NCBI GenBank assembly: GCA_012934845.2
Contig: WNNJ02002282.1
Location: 26,584-90,583, forward strand
Reading direction: 5' to 3'
DNA: 64,000 nt
Source: Pomphorhynchus laevis
Taxonomy: Eukaryota > Acanthocephala > Palaeacanthocephala > Echinorhynchida > Pomphorhynchidae
The position numbers were made by a program, and so were the translations under genes. The notes under the pieces are model-generated. The model did no database searches and was not told the DNA's origin. It worked only from the letters and a program-made list of their open reading frames with translations. Positions 56,701 to 64,000 of the stretch are shown in pieces. Every line of letters starts with the position of its first letter. Position 1 is the first letter of the stretch.

Positions 56701-59700
56701 TTAGTAGATTGCAAAGTGACTTGTATCCGGAACTTTTGTCCAAAGTTTTGAGTTAAATTTTAACAAGGTGCTTCACATAAATGTCTGAAAAAATTAGAAT
56801 TTTCTTTAAATTTGCTTATTTTACTTTAAATTTAAAGGTCAAGCCATTTCATCCTTTCGACACTATGGTTCACATCTGACTATCGAATGCAAAATAAAAT
56901 CATCGATAATCGAGTTTACAGAAAAGTATTCGAATACATTCAAAGTAATAAACTCGCATTTCTATCACATAAAGTTTTTCGACAAGAACAGCACCGGACT
57001 ATACGTCTGTATTGACAAAAAATCAAAAAAGTCAAATTACGGATATAGATATTTGACACAATCAGGTATTAATAGTTATTGTTGACAATTTAGCAAACAG
57101 CCAAATAGCTGAGTCTTTAAAATATGCAAACTTAGTTTAATGCTGAAAACATTTTTACTGGAAAATATTTTGAGAAACAAAACTAGAAGAGCAGCTGCAG
57201 ATATTAGAGACCCGAGGTATAGAATGCAGCCACTTTGATAACTGTCTTGACAAGATTTCCGCCTATTACAGATAAACTAGAAATCTGATGATAAAGAATA
57301 CCGACAATTTATTTCTGCTGCAAAGAACTGACGTCTTATGCATTTGACAATTTTAGGACGTATTCTGATCTATTAGAATATTGAGTTTCCAAATTTCAAT
57401 ACGAAAGCTTTAAAATTAGATAAAATCAAAAAATTGATAGTAAATTAAAAGAAGATATATTGTAACTATAATATTAAATATTTTAATATTATAATATTAA
57501 TTATTAATTATTATATATTTATTATTATATTAATATTATAATATTAATATATTATAATATAATTATAATATTTAACTGTGTTTTGTCTAAAGCAAATAAT
57601 GAAAGGCTAATGAATCCTTTTTTTATTAAGAAAAATTAAAAATTTTATAGTAATTATAAAATTTATTATAGTAAATATATAAATAAACGATCAGCAAAGA
57701 GACGAGCAAATTTACGAACTGCAAGCTCAATGTCACTTATAGACGACCACTTTACCACCAACGTTATAGATTACTAGCAACAGTCATCAGTAGAATGAAT
57801 TAGCCACTGGTAGTTTCGGTTGCCTGTGTGACAGTAAAGTGGTTGCTGACTGTTCGCTTCATACTTGCCTGTTCTTCAGAAGGTTGGATCCTTAATGAGA
57901 CACTTTTACATATTTGATATGAAATACAACATCCATTCAAAATCCGCGTTAGACTCATTGAAATATATATAAGTTTACATTCATAGTCAGATATCCGATA
58001 TTTATGCTAATTGTCGTTTAAAATATACTGTTTAAAATAAAAATACTTAAAATAAAAACTTTAAAATAAGGCACGAAAATAACTGTTCACACGAGAACTA
58101 CTCGTTAGCACATGATTTCTTAATTTTAATGCATAGAAGACGTTGCATTCATATACGATGGTTTTAGTGCGTTATATCACAGTTTCTGGTAATATATCAT
58201 GAGTGAAAGCAGAATGCTAATTCCAAATACCCTATATGATAAATTCTGCAATTAAAAATGATATACAATTACATTGCAGATGCAATTGTTGCTTATGCCC
58301 AATATAATTATTTTATTCAAAATTTAACTGGAAATAAGGCTTGTTAATGGAGGCGTAATCTTGTTAAAGCTTATCATTTTAAATTAGTATTTTATCTAAG
58401 ACTTGACTTGCCAAAACGTATCAAAATCGACTTAGTCTTATCAAAACTTAACTCATGATTGAACATTTTGAAAAATATGTTTCAAAAAATAATTAAAACA
58501 CAATGTGTCTGCTCCACACTAAATTTTAAATTCAAATCTTTAATTTAAATACATTTAAAAACAATAGCGCATGAACTTATTGATCCCAAATGGAAACCGT
58601 CTATAGTGGCAAAACTTGATTCATCAGTGGTGTTGGAATGTAAAAGAAATCACCTTGTGGACTACGTCGGCTCCGTCAAAACATGGATAGTAAACAATAA
58701 ACGCATTATCATACACTCTAAAAGACTGAGGTTGAAAAAAGTCAGATACGATCACAACGGTCATTATGAATGTGTCTTAGAAACAGACAAGCTTGCATAT
58801 GGATCGTTACACACTAATTTATCTGTTGTTGGTGAGTATAAACTATTTCTATATAAACTTCTACATGAGTCAGAACGTTTTCAATTTTAATTTGATTAAA
58901 AAATTTTAAGATTTTAAGTTTCCGAATTCATAACATACTCTAATATTTCACTAATAGTACCAGAGCATATGGTCGAGTTGTAATCACAACTCGACTATGT
59001 ATATTTCCAGTCCGTCTATGCCCTTATTAGTCATAACATGGATATACAATCAGTGTGTCTACATTTTACTGGAAGAAAGAAGAAAAGGAGAAATCCAGAG
59101 GTAGGAATAAAGGCGATAAGGAATTGTAGATTGTTTATCTCCAATTCTTCGAACTAGGTCTTTAGCGAATATGCACATTTATAACGTCAATATGCCATCC
59201 GTATCCGTGTCTAAATAATTCACACCGACCATAAGTCTCAATATTAATAGTTCTGGGTTACTAAGGCATAAAGGTCTAGAAAATAATTTTGCAAAACTAT
59301 ATTCGATCTAAGAATTCGGTTAATACGACGAATTCTTCTAGAAAAATCAATAACGTTTAATATTTACATACGAATATCTAAAGATGAAGAAGAAAATTAT
59401 AGAATTTCAAACTTTAAAACGTTTGTGGAATTTACAAAAAAAAAAGAAAAATCGGTCACACCAATGACTTTCAATACAATCAGCAAATATTTTTTTGTAA
59501 AAATATCTAATAAGAAGATGATATATCTCTTTGAAATTTTGCTGAAGTTCAAACGATGACGATAGCTCAAACAAATCTAAACTCTAAGGCTACATGACAC
59601 CAAGACGCGAAAATACTCAATAATTCACAATAATTTTGGATTTTTAAAAATCGATTATTTCCGAATATGAAAATGACTTTAAAAATGTCATTTTCAGTTT

Positions 59701-62700
59701 CATTACGGTCCTTTTGTTACTGCAATTTCCTTAGGAAAATGACCGTAGCAAAGCAAATGCTTTTAACACTTGAAATTCCAAGTCAGCAATTCTTTCAGCC
59801 AAATGAAGTTACTAAAACTTAAATAAAATATATTTGTAACATCGCATTTGTTTATATTTTCTTAAATCTGATTAATTAGATTAAGTAAATAAATTAATTA
59901 AATAAATTTAATAAATCTTAATTAATAAAATATTAAACAATTAATCTTAATTAATTAAGTCTTAATTATAGTAAATTTGATTAATTAGATAAAAAATTAA
60001 TTAAATAAAAATATTAAATTAATCTTGATTAATTAAATCTTAATTTTGGTAAATCTGATTAATTAGATTAAACGAATAAATTTAATTAATCGTAATCAAT
60101 TAAGTCTTAATTCTAGTAAATTTGATTAATTAGATTAAATAAATTTATTAAAAATAAATATTATTAATCTGAATTACTTAAATTTTAATTCTAGTAAATT
60201 TGATTAATTAGATTAAAAAATCAATTAAATAAAAATATTAAATTAATCTTAATTAATAAAATCTTAATTTTGGTAAATCTGATTAATTAGATTAAATAAA
60301 TAAATTTAATTAATCTTAATCAATGTAATTAAATTAAGTCTTAATTATAGTAAATCTGATTAATTAGATTAAATGAATAAATTTAATTAATCTTAATTAA
60401 TTTAACATAAATTAATCTTAATTAATTTAACATAAATTAATCTTAATTAAGTAAGTCTTAATTATTTTAAATCTGATTAATTAGATTGAGTAAATAAATT
60501 TAATTAATCTTAATTAATTTAATATTAAATAATTAATCTTAATTAATTAAGTCTTAATTCTAGTAAATTTGATTAATTAGATTAAATAAATGTATTAAAA
60601 ATAAATATTATTAATCTTAATTACTTAAATTTTAATTCTAGTAAATTTGATTAATTAGATTAAAAAATCAATTAAATAAAAATATTAAATTAATCTTGAT
60701 TAATTAAATCTTAATTTTGGTAAATCTGATTAATTAGATTAAACGAATAAATTTAATTAATCGTAAATAATTAAGTCTTAATTATAGTAAATTTGATTAA
60801 TTAGATTAAATAAATTTATTAAAAAAATATAATTAATCTTAATCACATAAATATTAATTCTAGTAAATTTGATTAATTAGATTAAAAAATTAATTAAATA
60901 AATAAAAATCAATTAATCTTGATTAATTAAATCTCAGTTTTAGTAAATCTGATTAATTAGATTATAAAAATTAATTAAATAAATCGTAATTAATTAAATC
61001 TTAATTTTAGTAAATATAATTAAATAGATTAAATGAATAAATTTAATTAATCTTAATTAAATTAATATTAATTAATCTGTATTAATTTAGTCTTAATTAT
61101 ATAAAATTTTATTAATTTGATTAAATAAATATATTTAATAAATTTAATTAATCTTAATTAATTAAATATTAATTCTAGTAAATTTGATTAATTAGATTAA
61201 ATAAATAAATTTAATTAATCTTAATTCAATAAATATTAATTAAATTATCATAATCAATTCTTATTAATTAAATCTTAATTTTAGTAAATTTATTCTGAAA
61301 AATGATTTATATTTACAAGAAATTCATGGAAGTTAGTATACAAAAAAGCGTTAAACAATGACCGCTGAAATTTACGTAAGATACAATGCAACGACGGTCT
61401 TCTTTATAAATCTGGTTTACAAATTTATATATAAACGTATTTCAAAAAATATAAAAAAATACAACATCAATAGGCAGAAGACAAAATATCCCTACGGATA
61501 TTCTGTCTCCATTATATTCATATGGCTCATTCTCGTATATCAATTTGTAGCAAATATACATCTATAAAATGTTAATGCATTGTTTGTACATTGTTTCTAG
61601 GACAACCAAAGGAACTCGCAAATAGAGAGACATTAATTATAGTACTTCTTGGCCAGGAGATAGAGTTTTTCTGTACATACTACGCTTCGCCTGAGATAAA
61701 ATTTAATTGGCGCAATAATAAAGGCATCGTGTCATCGGAGCCATCTTATTCATTTCGAATCAAAAATGTAACATCCGAGCACATTGGCAAATACACATGT
61801 TCACCAGTTGGATATAAAGTAATTGCCGGCACTATCTGGATTCAGCTGGCTGGTAATTTCTATCATTTTAAATAAATTTTATCAAATTTAATTTGATCAA
61901 AATTAAATGTTATTTAATTTTATTTTAAACAATATTATTTAATTAAATAATATTAAACAAAAATAATATTAAATAAACATTAAACAATTAGTATTTAAAT
62001 AATACATTTAATTAAATGTTATTTAATTTTATTTTTTATTTTAAGACATTAATTACAGTCATTAAATTCATTACATTCGAATTATATTTTTATTTTTATA
62101 AACAATATTCAAATAAAAAGGAAATTATGTATTACTGCCAAATTAAATTCAGTTTTATTGATGATAGTACTAGAAAACTACTTTATTAAAACTGTCAAAT
62201 TAATTCAATGTTTTTAATTAAAAATAGTACGAGAAAACTATTTTATTAAATAGAATAGTTAAATTTAACTATTTTATCTATTTTGATTTAAATTTTTAGA
62301 ATTAAAATTTAAATATCCTAGACCATAATTTAATCGAATTTTGAATTTATATCTTATATATAAAAATATTAATGCAATATAATAATGCAATATTTTTTAA
62401 TATTGCATTAAACTAATTGTCTTTAATCATTAGTGATATAAGATTATTGTTGATTAAGATTTTACAGATTAAAAGATTATATTTAATTAGTGGAAGGGCC
62501 ATATTATATAATTAATCTATCCACTAATTATATTAGATTAGTGGAGAGATCAATTTTGTCCCGATGATAGCAGTTAGCTATCGAAAATTTGACTTTTAAT
62601 AAAAATGATAATTTTAATTATTATAATTTACAATTAAAATTTAATTATAAATAAATTAATTATTTATAATTAATTAATTTTTATAATTTTAATGACAATT

Positions 62701-63742
62701 TCACACCGTCTAGTAAAATGAGCAAACAATCAATTTATAATAAAGAGATTATTTTTAAGATTTCTGAATATATCAATGAATTCTTTTACGCACTGTGTCG
62801 TTGATCTACTCTATTATCATAGAGTAGTATACTATATGCGCTTGCCCACACCGTTCCGCAAGCAAAACGTTTATTTTTGAAGTTTGCCAATTTAATCCTA
62901 TCTTGGATTAAATCCTGTCTTTGCCAATTTAATCCTAGATTTATAAATTTGCAAGTTTATAAATTTCATTTTGAAGTAAAACGAATTAATATAATATTAA
63001 TATTAATATTATATTAATATAATATTAATATTAATATTATATTAATATTAATATTAATATGGCCCTGTACAAAACCATTTTGCTCATAAAATGAATTCTG
63101 GGTATTTATTAGAATTCGGATACAAAATTCTTTATTTTGGTATCAATGATAAATATAGGAGAAAATAATGTTTCAGGTAAATTTTATTGAAGGTCCACCG
63201 GCGTCAACATTAGATGGTACAGTTGTGCCACTGTACAGTCAAAATTTGGTAAAATGTCCTGTATATTCAACTACTCCGATATCGTTAAAGTGGTGGATAC
63301 GGGTATACGTATTTGTTAATTAAATAATTTAATCACGATTAGCTTTAAGTTTAGGATGCCCAAGATTCGTGGACAATAATGGATAAGGCAAAAGATCGTG
63401 TTATTCGTTTGAACTCTAATGATGAAAAGGTGCATTTAAAATGTGAAGCCACTAACGATTTTGGAAAATTAGAGCTAGAATTTACGACTGTTAAGCAGGT
63501 TTTATCGAAGGCAAAATATTCATTTTTAATTGCTTGATAATTAGGCTGCACATCATGATATTCAAAAGCGGGACACTGTTTTGCCGAGTAGATCAGAACG
63601 TTTGGCATTGGAAGAATTCGACGATACAAGACAATTTGGTATAATTGACAGCTTTTCAGATGAAGACGATGAAAACATCTACGAACACTCTACAATTCTG
63701 AAAGAAAACACTGACTTTCCCTTAAAAATATTTTTAATATAG
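53779..63742 (+). CDS. Predicted secreted protein with four Ig-like domains, 7 exons
   Basis: Coding exons: 53779-53890, 56838-57065, 58568-58831, 61601-61852, 63193-63302, 63355-63498, 63545-63742. The sum is 1308 bp, 435 codons plus stop, with GT/AG ends and consistent frame. Exon 1 gives a signal peptide with core VILLINILIYLVTIYG. Exon 2 is Ig 1 (LTIECKI ... NSTGLYVCID). Exon 3 is Ig 2 (SSVVLECKRN, VKTWIVNN, YDHNGHYECVLE). Exon 4 is Ig 3 (QEIEFFCTYY, KFNWRNN, SEHIGKYTCSP). Exons 5-6 are Ig 4 (NLVKCPVYS, LKWWIR, VHLKCEATNDFG). Exon 7 is an acidic tail (FSDEDDENIYEHS). The first four introns are phase 1, the classic arrangement for Ig domain modules. No transmembrane segment follows the Ig domains, so secretion or peripheral attachment is inferred. 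The domains diverge strongly from one another, and I cannot assign an orthologue. The fold is secure and the exact 3' exons are likely. Confidence 0.85.
54166..54500 (+). pseudogene. Degenerate Penelope-like reverse transcriptase copy
   Basis: It reads QMGGNSQ (motif B remnant), MFRYINDICVFKR (motif C remnant, Y-I-N-D), then a decayed YLD-like stretch. It matches 9388-9732 and 55310-55690 segment by segment but has many stops. It lies just upstream, in the same direction, of the better copy at 54790-55911, in the first intron of the Ig gene. Confidence 0.65.
54790..55911 (+). pseudogene. Penelope-like reverse transcriptase, long open frame
   Basis: The frame is open from about 54790 to the stop at 55911, with no Met at the upstream end, so the 5' part is missing. 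It contains IPILYWNPKLHKN, KPRFICSAFKCT, VIEINTGIKHYF, TYDFSTLYTNLDL (motif A region), RQVKCVSIGGNGSPIIADLF (motif B; the copy at 10.0 kb has GVPMGG here), MFRYIDDICVF (motif C, intact Y-I-D-D), YLDINIKLTLTKTTFNLYRK, NIFLHEHSCIPCN, LRIATIFNDIGFLQNHL and a basic C-terminus. About 370 codons are uninterrupted, which implies recent arrival or slow decay. Changes in motif B argue against activity. Its orientation is the same as the host Ig gene. Confidence 0.75.
55915..56492. repeat. Terminal inverted repeat downstream of the Penelope-like copy
   Basis: The segment 56005-56112 (GAGTTAGGGGCCGAAACCTG through TTAGTCAATTCATAAA) recurs inverted at 56383-56490. Between them, 56215-56375 matches 15130-15480. 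Within the first arm GGCCCC (55979-55984) can pair with GGGGCC (56010-56015), and CTGCTATG (55986-55993) with CATAGCAG (56028-56035), an interleaved arrangement. GAAA follows the first helix and CTGATGA lies at 56042-56048. Confidence 0.7.
57728..57832 (-). repeat. Inverted copy of the 26-kb repeat
   Basis: The reverse complement contains GTCACACAGGCAACCGAAAC, CATTCTACTGATGA and TGTTGCT, then GTCGTCTA.AAGT, as in 26500-26600 and 26870-26980. It is diverged at many positions. It lies in intron 2 of the Ig gene. Confidence 0.65.
59860..61295. repeat. AT-rich satellite array in Ig gene intron 3
   Basis: A unit of roughly 65-100 bp, built round GTAAATxTGATTAATTAGAT, then TAAATAAATTTAATTAATCT and TAATTAATTAAGTCTTAATT, recurs about 17-18 times. 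Unit length varies by small insertions. It is nearly pure A and T and rich in TTAA palindromes. It makes up half of the intron. Confidence 0.85.
61853..63192 (+). other. Ig gene intron 4, AT-rich with element scraps
   Basis: Mostly low-complexity AT sequence, including a run of TAATATTAATAT palindromes near 62985-63060. The segment 62565-62605 carries GCAGTTAGCTATCGAAAA followed by TTTTAATAAAA, the 3' motif of the duplicated element at 25-26 kb. Nothing coding is recognisable. Confidence 0.55.
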
Positions 63743-64000
63743 CGATTATATATGTTTCATATAATCATATTCGTATTAAATCTCTTTACATAAATCTCTT
63801 AAATTAATTATAAATTAATTTCGTCGCATTTCTTTTAGTTAATTAGTTTCATTAGTTTCATTTTATTAGTTTTCATTAAATCATTGAAATTAGACGAACA
63901 GACAGAGTAATGTATTTGTAAAGTTCAGCTATGACAATTAACATCTACATTTTTTCCTCTGCAATATTTGTATTTTTTCCCTATATGATCCATCTTATAT

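Noticed and set aside
1-64000. tRNA, rRNA or small nuclear RNA genes
   Set aside because: I scanned for paired A/B boxes and for conserved rRNA words and saw none that were convincing. Short structured RNAs could be missed by eye.

Overview
The window reads as nuclear DNA of an AT-rich invertebrate animal. It carries three spliced protein-coding genes inside a dense layer of decayed transposable elements. I recognise a 5' portion of NPL4 (nuclear protein localization 4 homologue, minus strand, 621-7859, running off the left edge), a complete 26S proteasome base subunit RPN1/PSMD2 (minus strand, 19746-37410, 12 coding exons, 919 codons before the stop), and a predicted secreted protein with four immunoglobulin-like domains (plus strand, 53779-63742, 7 coding exons, 435 codons). 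The exon boundaries were worked out by hand. Every junction keeps the frame and has GT/AG ends. The Ig-fold protein, the phase-1 introns between Ig domains and the retroelement mix point to a metazoan; the phylum cannot be fixed from the sequence.

Introns are of two kinds: minimal ones of 43-68 bp and long ones of about 0.5-5.3 kb. Most of the longest contain mobile-element debris. NPL4 and RPN1 both act in ubiquitin-dependent degradation and lie on the same strand about 12 kb apart. I treat that as an observation, not as evidence of co-regulation.

Layout: 1-7.9 kb NPL4, with a foldback element downstream of its last visible exon and LINE and retroelement relics plus a 1.1-kb foldback in its introns. 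7.9-19.7 kb is an intergenic element graveyard: a Penelope-like reverse transcriptase with an internal tandem duplication, a 27-bp minisatellite, a 1.5-kb almost identical inverted repeat (13150-14656 against 17100-18606) carrying LINE and Penelope fragments, a GIY-YIG endonuclease domain and a 22-bp minisatellite. 19.7-37.4 kb is RPN1. 37.4-53.8 kb is intergenic, with two back-to-back LINEs (one with a third LINE tail nested inside), a young Ty3/gypsy-type LTR element (42413-46328), two copies of a retroelement with a Cys/His knuckle and a nuclease-like tail, and two further LINEs. 53.8-63.7 kb is the Ig gene; its first intron holds the longest Penelope-like reading frame and its third a 1.4-kb AT-rich satellite.

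The host genes are supported by recognisable protein family features. Element families were identified by motif reading only, so clade names are provisional. I found no rRNA, tRNA, CRISPR array or bacterial-type regulatory site.
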